A DNA stretch of 64,000 nt, from positions 2,109,908-2,173,907 of the forward strand of contig CAJNOP010000016.1 in NCBI GenBank assembly GCA_905250075.1, given 5' to 3'. How positions within the stretch are numbered: the first letter of the stretch is position 1; every line of letters begins with the position of its first letter. This document shows, piece by piece, positions 39,584 through 58,699 of the stretch. The translations under genes and the position numbers were made by a program. The notes below the pieces were generated by a model. That model saw only the letters and a program-made list of their open reading frames with translations, made no database searches and was not told the DNA's origin. This DNA is from Rotaria sp. Silwood1 (taxonomy: Eukaryota > Rotifera > Eurotatoria > Philodinida > Philodinidae).

Positions 39584-39793
39584 CAGTGCTCGCGTGAAGA
39601 ACCTAATATTAGGGGAGTGTATGGCTGATTGCGAGAGGAGGGGGGTGTAAAGGAGTGTGTTCAGGAAAAACTTGCAAAAGAATCGTAAAATTTAGGTTGA
39701 AATCAGCTCTTCTGGCTGGAGAAAACTGAAAGTTTTTGATTATTGGAGGAGGGGGGGATACACTCACCTACACCTCCGCTCGCACGGGATCTG
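39584..39793. mobile_element. 210-bp hAT-like MITE with exact 8-bp TSD
   Basis: An exact duplication ATTGTAGC (39576-39583 and 39794-39801) flanks a segment starting CAGTGCTCGCGTG and ending CGCACGGGATCTG. The ends are imperfect inverses, keeping CAG...CTG. The interior has G-rich runs (GGAGGGGGG twice) and CACCTACACCTCC. No ORF is meaningful. TSD length and CAG/CTG termini suggest hAT. Confidence 0.7.
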
Positions 39794-40876
39794 ATTGTAG
39801 CCCAAGCATACTTCATCTGGAAGTACTATTTCTTTCTTTACCTAAAATTTTTAGCTTTATTGAGTACACTTTGAGGACTGAAATCCACGATTCATGTAGA
39901 AAAGATGTGAAAAAGCTATAGAAACAGAAAAACTTCAACGGTGTTTTTACTTTCCTCTCAGAATGATCAGCCGATTGGACAGAAATTGTTTTTGATTATT
40001 TTTCTCTAACCATAGTGCATATTTCTCATTTCATACAGCATTGTATTGATGGGTTGAAGCAGATTTTACAAAAATTTGTCCTGAACGAAACGACACGTTT
40101 TTTTGATAAAGCTTTTGTGATTTAGTTCTATCAAGCGGCAGAAAAATACTTTTTGAAGACAAAAGTATGTACACATATCGATTAGATTCCAAGAGTCCCA
40201 AAAAGCCTCAATCATAAAAACTGAAGTCTAAATGTTTGCGTGCGAAGGCTTGTGAAAACATTTTTCGTACTTGCGTTCTCCAAATCTTGCAGAAGAAAGC
40301 AATCAGAAATTCTGAGTTTAAAGAAAGTTTTGTTCTATCGATTTGAGATCTATTTACTTGGAATGTTTTAGAAATTTTATTTAGTCATTTTCAAATAAGC
40401 ACATAGAACAAGGAAGAGCCTTGAGGATATTTGAATTTTATTATTATGTCCCTTATTATTAAGCTCATTTGTTAATTAATTTCACCTCTAAACAAGGTTA
40501 TTTATAGAGATTGCATGCAACATCGATTCTATTCATTTGAAAATAGACATTTATAGCGAATAAACAGTACGTTAAACTTTATTTGTCTTATAAATCATTT
40601 CTGAAATCGTTATATAAGGTTGAAGCGCGTAAGAAGTCAATCAAATACTACAGTATTTACCTTTATAGTTTTTTATTTCTTCGTCTTTGGAACAGCTGTA
40701 TAAAATCCTAAAGTTTCTGGTTGATCAGTGATTGACTGACCGATATCTTTGCGCTTGGTTTGTATTTATGTTAGATGACCAGGCGAATAGGCTACTTATT
40801 GTTTATTTTGTGTACCCTGTTGTCGTGAGCTCTTGCTGAAAATAAAGCCTGAAAAATGTCCACTCCATGTAAAAAC

Positions 40877-40945
40877 GAGTGAGCGTAGGCGTCGATGAAG
40901 ATGAGGCCATACATCCATACCATCTCATTCTACGCCTACACACTC
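40877..40945. repeat. 69-bp inverted repeat
   Basis: GAGTGAGCGTAGGCG on the left pairs with CGCCTACACACTC on the right, and ATGAAGATG with CATCTCAT inside. It is probably a small MITE fragment; no clear TSD. Confidence 0.5.
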
Positions 40946-41049
40946 ATGCACAAAGCCACGTCTTGCTTATATGGTACAAAATCGTAGTTTTGGTATCACC
41001 TTGAACGGAAAATGAGTCGGCATAGACTGACGAGAAGATTCACATACAT

Positions 41050-43800
41050 CATGCAGAATAGGAAACTGTGATTGCCTGAATGGTAGTGGAAAACTAGGTC
41101 GGTTATTTTGCATTGTTGGTTGTACATAACAATTGGTGATAATTTATTCTTGATGTCATGGAACATAAATGGAAAGTATAGGAATAGACAATGTTCTTAT
41201 GAGACAGAACAACAATACGATCATTGTAAAGATGTTTGACTTGAATAGGAGAAGGAGGATCGAGTAAATCGACATATCCATATTGAAAATTTTTCATACA
41301 TTTTTGAATGCAAACTTAAATACTAAGAAAAGAACAAAGCAAAAATATGAAATAAAAATGTAAGAGATAATTATCAGTGAAAGTTAAAGGTTAATTTACG
41401 ACCATTTTTTTCAGAAATAAGATTATTAATAAGAGTGAATCGATGTTATTGATTCAAATTTGTTCATCTCTCGGTTTGTCTTTATATCGGCACTCATTGC
41501 TAGGAAATCTCAAAACGATTCCATTATTTTTGTGCTACGTCATTTGTTTAGAGAAGATGGAGTAATATAATATATGAATATACACGATGTACATCAGCGG
41601 TTTCAACCCATCACGCTTTAACGTGTTCATATGATATGAACTACTGATTAGTTACAGATCAAATACAGCACCTTATGCAAAATTTATTTATATGCTTTGC
41701 TAAATAATCGTCTAACATGACTACCAGTTATTATTCATTAGACTGTTCCATTGAAAAACTAATCTATCTAATTTTTACGTCGATCAAACACATATTTATA
41801 GATTTGACTAGAAATATCCTGTTTTCATAACTTAACAGTTTGATTGTTGAAATTTTGTACTTGAACATCGTTTTTCATACAGAAAGTTGCAATAAACTAT
41901 TGCTAGATAATTTTCATTATATTTAATCAAAGACAAATTATGAAATAGCATCAATATTGTTTATAATTAAGTCACAATTCTTTGTGTATATCTTAGCCAC
42001 ATATTCCAAGACTTCTTACTAAGCACATTTTAATTTAATATATTATAGATGAATAAAAGCAATCTATCTGATTTCACTTTCATGGATACCTCACAGAAGT
42101 CTATTTAAGACATGCTTTCATGAATTATTTGTATAAGTGATGAATGCTTACCATGATTGATACAGCACATGTAAGATGCTGCTTTAAGTAAAACCATCAG
42201 ATCGAGCAGGTAAACCATTCCAAGTAGCCATATATTATATCCACAAGTAAGGATACTGTCGAATAAAAGCCAATGAGATTCAGACAAAGACTTGAATCAG
42301 TTACATCAATTAAAGAAGACTTGTAGGGACTTCTAATGAGTTATGAAAGTAAAACATCCTGGATAACGCTGACTATGGTTGTCAAATTCATCATTAGTCT
42401 TGACAAAGTACTTTCTAGATACGTTAAGTAGTAACGATGACAAAAATATCCGCTGTCAAAGGTAAACTGAAAAATTTGAAGTAGATTAGCAGCCAAAAAT
42501 TTATCGGTGACTAAAGTAGGAAACGAAAATTTTATCTAAAAACCAATAACAAAAAAGTCCTTGAAATTGTAGTTGGTTAAGATTTTCAGTTTTTTGTTCG
42601 GAAAAAGCATTTAGTTTTGATATTATGCTTTGAAAATGTTCTCGATTGTAAGCTTCTTCAAAGATACACGCTATGACAAAAACCAAAGAACAACTAATAA
42701 CTTCGAGAAAATAAAACGAAGCACAGTTTATTAGAAAAATAAATGTAGCTGCTTCGAATTTCTTTTTCGAAGTTATTAGATCATCTTCGTTATTTAAAAC
42801 GGAAGTGTACTAACTATATTTAGCATAAAGGTTTTTACCTTGATGGGTTTTATTTTCACAAATTCTGACTAAATTAATATGATCAAACGTCGATCAGTAT
42901 TGATAATGTAAATCTTCAAACAATAAACCATAAATATTTAATGCCGGTCTTCGCTCCAGTCAGATTTGTTAATCCTATTTCATCAGAGGAGAGTTGTCTA
43001 AGTAAACTGTTATCGTCTATTCTAAAACCATAGTTTCCGTCACGAAATAAAAACATTAAATTGTCATTCTTAACGGTTGTTTCTTATTGTTGCTTATATT
43101 ATCGATGGCTTGAACAACAGTATGTTGCATTCATAATATAGATGTTAGCGTTTTATCGATAGGAATAAAACAAATACATTTTAAATCTTCAACGAGAACT
43201 GACAAAACTATTTCTTCACGTGAACTATAATTAAAACATTGTTGACAATAGTTTAACAATTCGCAATCAGTTTGATATATTATTTTTCCTGCATAACATA
43301 ATTCATTTATGGTATTATGTATATTTTTTAATTCAATAATCTTTTTGTCTGATTCATTATACTTACGCAGGATGATGAAGTTTGCGTGCTATCGAAACAA
43401 TCGTACATAACAACTTCTTGTTCAAGTAGAGATGATAAGTGATTTACGACTGTAACAATATGACTGGAAATACAATTGGTAGTCTTTTCGGACAGGAAGA
43501 ATTTCTCCCATAATTTCAAGATGAATAATTCAGATAACTGTTGACTGTCTGATATAGATATGACGTCGTTTTTTCCACTAAAAAGCGATCTGAATGAAGT
43601 TATCGGATCACTGTTTATTTCTTTTCTTTATTGTATTTCAATAAATTCATGTCAATAACATCATTTTGTAAATGATATTCCTCATCATCATTTAGTAAGT
43701 TTAGTCCAACATCTAGATTCGAATTCACCAGTTGAGTATTACTGGTGGAGAGATAGTTGACGTTATCGATTTTTTCTTCTAATAAGTGTAACTAGTTTGA
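41050..43800 (-). pseudogene. Probable decayed multi-exon gene, family not recognised
   Basis: Several minus-strand blocks read as ordinary protein: 43740-43640 NLDVGLNLLNDDEEYHLQND; 43519-43380 KLWEKFFLSEKTTNCISSHI...EVVMYDCFDSTQ; 43340-43140 IYQTDCELLNYCQQCFNYSS...EDLKCICFIPID; 43060-42970 NDNLMFLFRDGNYGFRIDDN; 42680-42550 EEAYNREHFQSIISKLNAFS; 41297-41200 FQYGYVDLLDPPSPIQVKHL. Between them are stops and frame changes (for example a TGA near 43150), and no continuous splice model could be built. Long human-like disordered or helical domains were not matched to any family I know. It is either a pseudogene or a fast-evolving gene whose introns I could not define. Confidence 0.45.
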
Positions 43801-44026
43801 ATGTTGACGACAAACATATGACTTACATGTTACATAGTTTGCGTAGGAAACACTACTTGTTGAATATGAATCACAACCGATGTAGAATCTTAATTCATTT
43901 TGATGGAATATAGTAATGGACGGGAAAAAAAACATCTAGAATGCGATAAACTCGTAGCTATTAGAGCAAGGATGACATAAAAACGATGACATGATAATTT
44001 TAGCGTTAAAAATGCAACATTATACA

Positions 44027-44627
44027 CACTGAAATAAAATGTATCGCACTTATGTGTCGTGAATAAAAATGTTGTAGGCTCAATGAAGAAAACATGTCGT
44101 GGTTAGCGTTTGTTGTATATAAATTTGTTTCGTTCTGTTTGTTGATTATTCATTCACCGTTTTATTTTGGAAATACAGCTACATATAGAAAAAGTGATTG
44201 ATCATACAAACCTTACATATTTTCATATTAATTATTTTTTCAGATTGTTCTTCGATTATTTATTTGTTGAGAACATGCCGATCTTGATATATGATCGAAA
44301 GAGGACTACCCTGAAGCGGTCTGATGGAGGTCGGGCCAGTTCTAAGCCGAACAGATCCCAAGATCTGACCTGATTGAGTTTTCAGAATAGCAATAATTAA
44401 GTGGAATTAAATCGAAAAATATGTAATAAGTTGCTTTCAAGAAAAAATTCAAAATGCGAAGTGTAACAGATGCGAACCATGTTTTCAAAATGGGTAACAT
44501 GTGTCGTATTAAAATTTTTCTTGCCCTTGCTGGACAAAATGTGTCGCAGCGAGCACCTCACGTCGCACTTGAACGTGTCGTACACTGTGTTGCAAGTACG
44601 ACACATGTGATACATTTTATTTTAGTG
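44027..44627. mobile_element. About 600-bp TIR element with TGTGTCGT subterminal motifs
   Basis: The left end CACTGAAATAAAATGTATC (44027) pairs with GATACATTTTATTTTAGTG (to 44627), one mismatch in 19. Just inside, TTATGTGTCGT pairs with ACGACACATGT. TATA occurs on both sides (44021-44024; 44628-44631), with a 2-nt offset on the left, so the TSD is uncertain. A GC-richer patch lies at 44290-44370. The 44167-44373 ORF is not recognisable. It is non-autonomous; family unknown. Confidence 0.65.
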
Positions 44628-45194
44628 TATAGCAGAGGAAATTATTCGAGAAGTATCTAACGAAATTATTGTCTTTATTCATATCTATATCATTGGCAAC
44701 TGTTTACCAATAAGAAACTTATACAATACATTAATCCAATCGTTAACAAACATTAGAGCAGGAAACATTAATTTTTCATTTCCTTTTATTCCGCACATTC
44801 ACATATCCTCACTATACAGTTGGATTCACTTTGATTGGTTGCAGTTTAACATCCAATAAGTTGATTAAAAACAGCGATCCACTGATCTGTTACTTTCTAT
44901 TATGATTATTTTACGAGCAGGAACTAAAAAACAAGAATAAAACCTTCAACACACTGGTATATTCTTGTTTGATATCTGTAATAGTGTTTGTAAAATATTT
45001 CACGTCTATTTAATCTGATTTTGATCTGAATACTCAAATGACATTACTGAACGAGAAAAGAACAAGTCAAAAACGTATTACCATATTCGATCCATACAAA
45101 CAAAAAAAGATGGAAACATTTTTCAAAATGATGATTTTTCAAGTTTTTGAAAGTATTTGCTTAAACTAAAGATCTTCAACATGGATCGATTATT

Positions 45195-45770
45195 CAAGAC
45201 TTCATGTCGTCTAATATAAAAAACGATTCTAACCTATTGACTTCATTAATTGATCTTTATAGTAAGTATCTATCATACATTTTTTTCTTATTTCTTTTTC
45301 GATGGTTCAAATGCAATGTGATGATGTGGTCCGTATGCAATCATTAATTGATACTTCAATTTAGAAAAAGCATAGAGAATGTATGGAGCGATGGTGAAAG
45401 GTTATGTTTATTTATAGCGTCATATGAATTGTTAATTAGAGTCTTTTTATCAGGCTATATAAAATAACAACATGGCAAATAAAGCGATTAATCTTTTCAA
45501 TAAAATTGCAAATCCAAATGAAGTTTTTTAAAATCCTGTATTCAATACTTGTGTTCACATCGGAACTAATGAAGCCTTGAATTTAGCACAAAAAATTTTT
45601 TCAAGAAATTCTTTTCATTCAAGTCCTTATCTATTAAATAATCCACTGGATAAACTGTTTACGTGTGGAGATTGAATGCATGTTCACATTCAGGACTTAT
45701 TGATGAAGCTCGTTCAATTTTACAAAAATACTCCAATGAAAACAGAGATAATTGAGACTACTATTGTCCA
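45195..45770 (+). pseudogene. Pentatricopeptide-repeat (PPR) gene remnant
   Basis: Frame-shifting pieces on the plus strand match PPR units: SNLLTSLIDLYS, a CDDVVRMQSLIDTSI piece, MYGAMVKGYVY (across a frameshift), KAINLFNKIANPNEV, VFNTCVHIGTNEALNLAQKI, then LNACSHSGLIDEARSIL. The unit pattern (LIDLY-KCGD---A--LF, KAI-LF--I--P-E-, NACSHSGLIDEA) is that of plant-like PPR proteins, which also occur in bdelloid genomes. Several TAA/TAG/TGA codons and frameshifts disable it. PPR proteins bind organellar RNA; this copy cannot. Confidence 0.65.
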
Positions 45771-45784
45771 TACCAGTGTTAAAT

Positions 45785-46338
45785 AATCGTGGTCATTTTT
45801 TGAATAAATTTTGATCGACTAAGGCTATCAAGGTCGAGGTTGCGTAGTTAGAAAGAGCGGACTTCGAGGCATCTTTCTATATAATTCATTTGAAACCACA
45901 GTCACTTTTTTTTACGACTGCATATACATTAGTATGCTGTTTTTGTGTTTTTTCAACAATTTTTTTTTGACATTCTAACTTCCATTATACCATATTGTGG
46001 CCGAAATTTCACTGTATATACGATCAATTTACCATACATCAAAGTGACCTTGTTGAAGAAAAGAAATCAAAAAAATAAGGCGAAGACGTCAAAGTTTTAC
46101 TATGTATCCAGCGGAATTCCAGCAACAATATGATATAATGGAAGTTAGAATGTCAAACAAATTCGTTGAGAAAACACAAAACAATATACTGACGTATATG
46201 CAGTCGTAAAAAAGTGTTTGCGGATTCAAATGAATTTTACAGAAAGATGCCCCAAAGACTGCTCTTTCCAACTATACAATCCGAGCTCGAGAGCCTTAGT
46301 CGGTCAAAAGTTATTCAAAAAATTGCCACGATCATTTG
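45785..46338. repeat. 554-bp inverted repeat (about 250-bp arms) with tRNA-like motifs
   Basis: The arms are roughly 85% identical by eye. ATCGTGG...TTTTTTGAATAA...GA(T/C)CGACTAAGGCT at the left edge is mirrored at the right; GACATTCTAACTTCCATTATA near 45970 has its inverse at 46132-46155. Each arm holds a box A-like GCGTAGTTAGAAAGAGCGGA or TATAGTTGGAAAGAGC and, about 40 nt on, CATTTGAAACC or CATTTGAATCC (box B-like). It is a foldback element or an inverted pair of tRNA-derived SINE-like sequences. No TSD was resolved. Confidence 0.65.
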
Positions 46339-46661
46339 ACTCTAAAATGGACATTAGTTGTTAAGTGACTCTCAGATATCAATGATTTTGATTCTAGGCA
46401 AAGAGACAAACAATCAATGACTGAGAATTTTCTGGTCAATAGCTTTTTATGAGTCGGATCATTCGACAACTTTTTTCTTTTGCTTTAGTATTCGCGATAG
46501 TTTGTTAAAAACAATGATACCGAAGTCCTATTTGTGATGCAAACTATGAACATTTAGTCAAGAAGAAATAAAATGGTCTTGATTAAAAGAATCAATAGAA
46601 ATATAACTAGACACTTGGAATCGGCCAAGAATTATTTGTCTAGTTTGAGAATTGAATATGA

Positions 46662-54411
<7,750 letters not shown>

Positions 54412-55432
54412 TTGCAATAAAACGATATATGACTGATGAAGAGGGCGTCGAAACAGGAGTGAGCACTTGCTCGGTCTTTATCTACTTTCAAGCGGACGCC
54501 TCTGTGCCACGATGTTTTTTCTTTCCACCCACTCGCCGTCTGCTCGGTTTTCTTTTTGCTCTGTTCCTCTCTTTGCTTATTAGATTCTTTTCGTCAAGAC
54601 AAATAAAATATGACGAAATTTTCACCGTTTGTTTCTCTGTAGGCCACTTTTAATGGATTGAAGTGCTGTAAAACAAACTCAAAAATGCCCATAAATAAGT
54701 CAATGAATAATATTTCAAATAGCTACTCTCTATTTCAATCAAATGGGCTTAATTTTAATCGATGATAGGCGTATGCTCAAATTTTTTATTTATTTATACG
54801 AGAATGTGCTGCAATATTATAGTTAGTTTCAATCAGATAATGTGATCATGTGGAGATTTCGTAGCTCACTATGTTTCTGTATCATAATTGAGAATATAAT
54901 ACACTTCGTTCTATGTAGCTTCGCTAAAAGTAAGTACACTCAACGGAAGAAAAGCATAACTCCAGTAGTTTGAATTACAAGTGAAGTATCACGGAGTATC
55001 AGTACAGAATAGTGAGTATGGCACTTCAATCATACCGCATTCATACTTCGAAGTACTGAAGTTAAACTTTTCTTCTTTGAGGAAAACATCTTTGTAATTT
55101 GAAAAGAGGCAAATCTAAATCAACTAGTTTAAGTACCTTAAGCCGATCAAGAGTTTCTTGTGCAAAGTAATTTTTCTAACGCACAGTGTATATGTCCATT
55201 AGTCGATTTTGGATAAGACCACATTTTCAGATTGAAGCCCATATAATAATAGTTATATATGATATTGATTAAATGATTTTACACGTCTATGATAGACTAC
55301 AAAGTTAGACCATTTGATTGAAATAGACGGTAGATATTTGAATTATTACTCATCACCTGATTGATTGAAAATCCAGAATATGCTCTAAGCATTTTAATCC
55401 ATACCGGGCAGTATACAGAGAAATAATAGTTA
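54412..55432. promoter_or_regulatory. ABCC4 upstream region, left half of an inverted duplication
   Basis: About 54395-54645 (exon 1 start codon and upstream) is repeated in inverse orientation at about 55433-55690. Shared blocks include AAATAAGGATGC, TTTAGA, CTCGGT.TTTATCT, TCAAGCGGACG, CCGTCTGCTCG and TTTTCTTTTTGCT. The 800 bp between is unremarkable. Conservation of non-coding blocks beside the start codon suggests promoter sequence. Confidence 0.55.
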
Positions 55433-55870
55433 ACATTTTGTCATTTTCTATTTGCTCTTGAAGAAAAGAACCAAACGAGTGAAGAGAGGGAGATAGCAAA
55501 AAGAAAATCGAGCAGACGGTGATTTGGAGGAAAGAGAAGTCGTCATAGCGCATAGTCGTCCGCTTGACATGAGATAAAAACCGAGTAGGTGTTCACTGTT
55601 GCTTTGATGCTGTCGTCATCCATCATACATAGTTTTAGTAATGATTTCTAAACTTTGGCATCCTTATTTGACAGAGAATCCATCTATAATAAGGATTTAC
55701 ATTCTTGAATATATCTGCGTTATTTGTCTTGACAGAACAAAATATTGATATAGTATTTCAGATCAATGTGGGCGTAGAGCGAGCGCTGATTTACTCCATA
55801 TCCGCTATCCTTGATAGATCTCAGAATCCTTCACAGCCATTAATGAAACATATCGATTCGAAGAGTGGAG
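55433..55870 (+). pseudogene. Decayed inverted copy of the ABCC4 5' end
   Basis: The plus strand carries an inverse copy of the ABCC4 promoter, followed by an ATG reading MISKLWHPYL at 55640-55669, comparable to MSKDQHPYLKAS of ABCC4. A weaker match to exon 2 may lie at 55780-55850 (CGTAGAGCGAGCGCTGATTTA region; DRSQNPSQPL versus DDQSEPW). No further ABC exons were found downstream and the frame is broken, so it is a remnant of a head-to-head duplicate. The promoter match is clear; the coding match is tentative. Confidence 0.5.
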
Positions 55871-56646
55871 TTTAATTGCTTTTAAGTAATTAGGCTGTCG
55901 ATGTTTCGAAATAGTACACTACCAACTAGTTTACATAAACTAAATAGAGAAATTAAAGTTAGCTTTCGGACTACAGAATGAATTTGGTGACGTACCGATA
56001 ATTATATTGATCATGAATACAGGAAATCAATTCAAATAATATCAATCATAATTTTTAGGCAACAAAAAAAATAGTCGTGACTTGTAGCAGAACAAACAGA
56101 TCAGTTTTTATTCTTTCAAATCGATGTTCAATAAAATTAAGAAGACGGATGGTTGAAAAAAGACATTCTTTCGTTCTATATTTGAAAGCAGTAGTGAAGT
56201 TATTTTATGCTCATAATTTATTGAACAATGAATCTAGATGTCAGTGTGAGTTGGCGGGTCTTCTCCTTCATCAGCTATACACACATTCACATACACAATC
56301 GTGCAGAACTCAAAATCAAAAATTGAGAGTATGTATGTGATTGTAGGAAAAATCCACGCAGATTCTCATAGCCGCATCCTCTTATTATCAGTGACTATTG
56401 GTAGAAAGCTGTTGACACTGGTGGTTCCCCATCATCAACTTATACGAGCCATCAATAAACCTGTTTATGAATTATGTCTGTAACAGGAGAACGAATACTG
56501 GTTTATACCAGTTGTCGCTTTGGACTGGTGAATAATGGTCAATACTGCATCCACAAGAATGTTCTCAGAGCTCCCTCAGGATTCACATTTATGTTGCTCT
56601 GAAGAGCGCGAACAATGAAATATTCTTTTTGTGATGTTATTTGGGT
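55871..56646. other. Gene-free region
   Basis: ORFs at 56077-56340 and 56301-56483 (+) have no recognisable domain. No repeats were recognised. Confidence 0.45.
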
Positions 56647-56654
56647 GTCCCAAA

Positions 56655-57007
56655 TAGGCATGCACCAAACCCAAACTGTTTGGATTTGGTGAGTTTGGTC
56701 TAATGAGTTTGGATTTGGGTTTGGGTTTGGGAAATGAGTTTGAATTTGGGTTTGGGTTTGGTATCCAGATTCACCAAACAGTTCGGGTTTGAGTTTGGAT
56801 TTGGATCTTTTTTCCATTGCTACCTCTATATGTAAATAATTTCTTCTATATATAAAAACAAGCAGAACAAGACTTGTACGTTTCATATATGTATATAACC
56901 AACATAAACTGGAACGTGAATAGATAATCAAATTTGGGTCTCTAGCCCAAACCCAAATCCAAACTTCCAAACGGTTTGGGTTTGAGTTTGGGTTTGGTGC
57001 ATACCTA
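56655..57007. mobile_element. 353-bp hAT-type MITE with CCCAAA/TTTGGG subterminal arrays
   Basis: The ends TAGGCATGCACCAAACCCAAAC and the inverse of GTTTGGGTTTGGTGCATACCTA are inverted repeats with one difference in the outer 22. An exact 8-bp duplication GTCCCAAA flanks it (56647-56654; 57008-57015). Long runs of (T)TTGGG-type hexamers lie inside both ends in opposite orientation around a unique 120-bp core. TIR style and TSD length fit hAT. The NPNPNPN-type ORF across it is an artefact of the hexamers. Confidence 0.9.
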
Positions 57008-57149
57008 GTCCCAAATGAAAAGGAAACATGTGTAGTTATACAGTTAGTTTCTGGAATACTTTTGTACGAAAATCGCAGCGCTTGCAAGTTTCAATGAATT
57101 TTGAATGCCCTCATCGAGACCAAAACTGTGGAATTCAAGGGGGAAACGA

Positions 57150-57222
57150 ATGACTTTGTGACTTTTTGTTGACTTAATTGACTTAAAATGAGTTTCGTAA
57201 CTTTAATGACTTGAAAAAATGT
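57150..57222. repeat. TGACTT motif array ending in ...GTACACCCTG
   Basis: TGACTT recurs about every 9-20 bp and stops just before AAAAATGTACACCCTG, which looks like a hAT right terminus (inverse CAGGGTGTACA). No matching left end was found, so it is probably a truncated element. A similar TGACTT cluster lies at about 60880-60990. Confidence 0.45.
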
Positions 57223-57246
57223 ACACCCTGAATAAATGTCTTTCTT

Positions 57247-57418
57247 CTCTTTCTTATTATATGATCATACTTCGGATCAAATTTATTACTATGTAAAGTT
57301 ATGCCATACGAGTTTTATTTCAATTTGATGTATGGATCAGATTGAAATAAAACTCGTATGTCATATCTTTACTTGATAATAAATTTGATCTTAAGTATGA
57401 TAGCATAATAAGAAAGAG
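57247..57418. repeat. 172-bp hairpin-forming inverted repeat
   Basis: CTCTTTCTTATTAT at the left pairs with ATAATAAGAAAGAG at the right. The middle arms GCCATACGAGTTTTATTTCAA and the inverse TTGAAATAAAACTCGTATG are nearly perfect around a loop of about 15 nt. It is probably a MITE. TSD not identified. Confidence 0.8.
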
Positions 57419-58690
57419 TAAAAGAAATTGTTCGGGGGTGTAGGTGAAGCCATAGACGACGCATCATAGTAGCGCGTGTTAGCAATTGCTATCCGTAGAA
57501 AAAATGAGGGATAGCAATAAAAAGTTATTGCTATCGTAGTAATCCATATTCAGGCAGTTGTTAAAAAGATGTCTATACACTATGAGACTTGTTTTTTTTC
57601 TGAGACTTTACTTGAATCATGTATGCATGGGCGGTGCACTATCATCTCAAGGGACAGCTATTGCTTTTCCGGAGAAAAATTGGTAAAGCAAGAGAAATGT
57701 ATTGCTACCCTAAATGGCTCAGCTTTCTTTGTATACTAGAATAAAACTATCTAAGACAGCATACATATTCAATATGACTTTGTAGTTAATATGGGAGGAT
57801 TGACTCAGTCTCATGAATTTGTTTATTGTCATCCTAATGAATGCGTTCTGTGTTATCATACTTGATAGATGATTATTTTAGTCTTACATAATCGACACTT
57901 TGGTTATTTTGGATTCTCTTCTTTTATAGTCAGTGATGTTTAAAGTTTTCTGCTAGATCAGAACCAATAATTTAAATGTAATTCGTCTCTTATCTCTGTA
58001 AGACTGACAAAATCATACTGAAGTACTTTGACCAAAACAAGTGAAGTCCGATTAGCCAACACTGACTGAATGAAACGCAATGGCTCATCTTCTATGCTAT
58101 TTTTTATTAATAAAAATAGGCAGAATATTAATCATTTCTTTTCTATTTTTGTTTTCTTAAACAAAATTTACAATTTAAAGTTTTAAGGTTTAAAATCAAA
58201 ATTTCTAAAAAAAAACAAATTTATCTATTATTTCACAATGAAAGAGGACATCATCTAGCTGCTAACAATAAATCGTTCAATAATCCGAAACACAACAGCT
58301 CCATCTTTTCAGCTGATTGTTACGCTCATGAAATTGTTCAAAAAGAGTAATTGTTTTCATTTCAAGCAACCTTTTACGTGAGTATCAAGCAGAGAACGCA
58401 GTGGTCAGTGAACTGACGATAAAGGTAGAAAAAGACTTGAATCTTTTCGAATTTTTTTTTCGAGTAGACTCTTTTTCAACAAAATTGTTACACTAATTTG
58501 AAGCTCGTGAATCACTATCAGGTAATTTTATGATCAAACTTCCACATATCATGCCTTTAAGAATTATTGGATTCAAACGACAAAAGTTTTGCTATCGTTG
58601 TGTTTATTATTGCAGAGGAGAGAGTAAAGGAGAGACAAAATAGACTCGTGTAAAATTTAATTGCTACCCCTAAAGACTTGAGTTTGCGCC
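57419..58690. other. Gene-free region
   Basis: No supported gene. Short GC-richer strings near 57430-57540 (GGGGGTGTAGGTGAAGCC, GATAGCAATAAAAAGTTATTGCTATC) suggest further decayed small elements. Confidence 0.4.
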
Positions 58691-58699
58691 GCCTATTTG

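Noticed and set aside
54429..54653. 74-aa plus-strand ORF upstream of ABCC4
   Set aside because: It lies in the duplicated promoter block; the inverse copy does not preserve the frame.
56539..57087. 182-aa minus-strand ORF rich in NPNPNPN
   Set aside because: It coincides with the hAT MITE and its repeat comes from CCCAAA-type hexamers; no splice or domain support.
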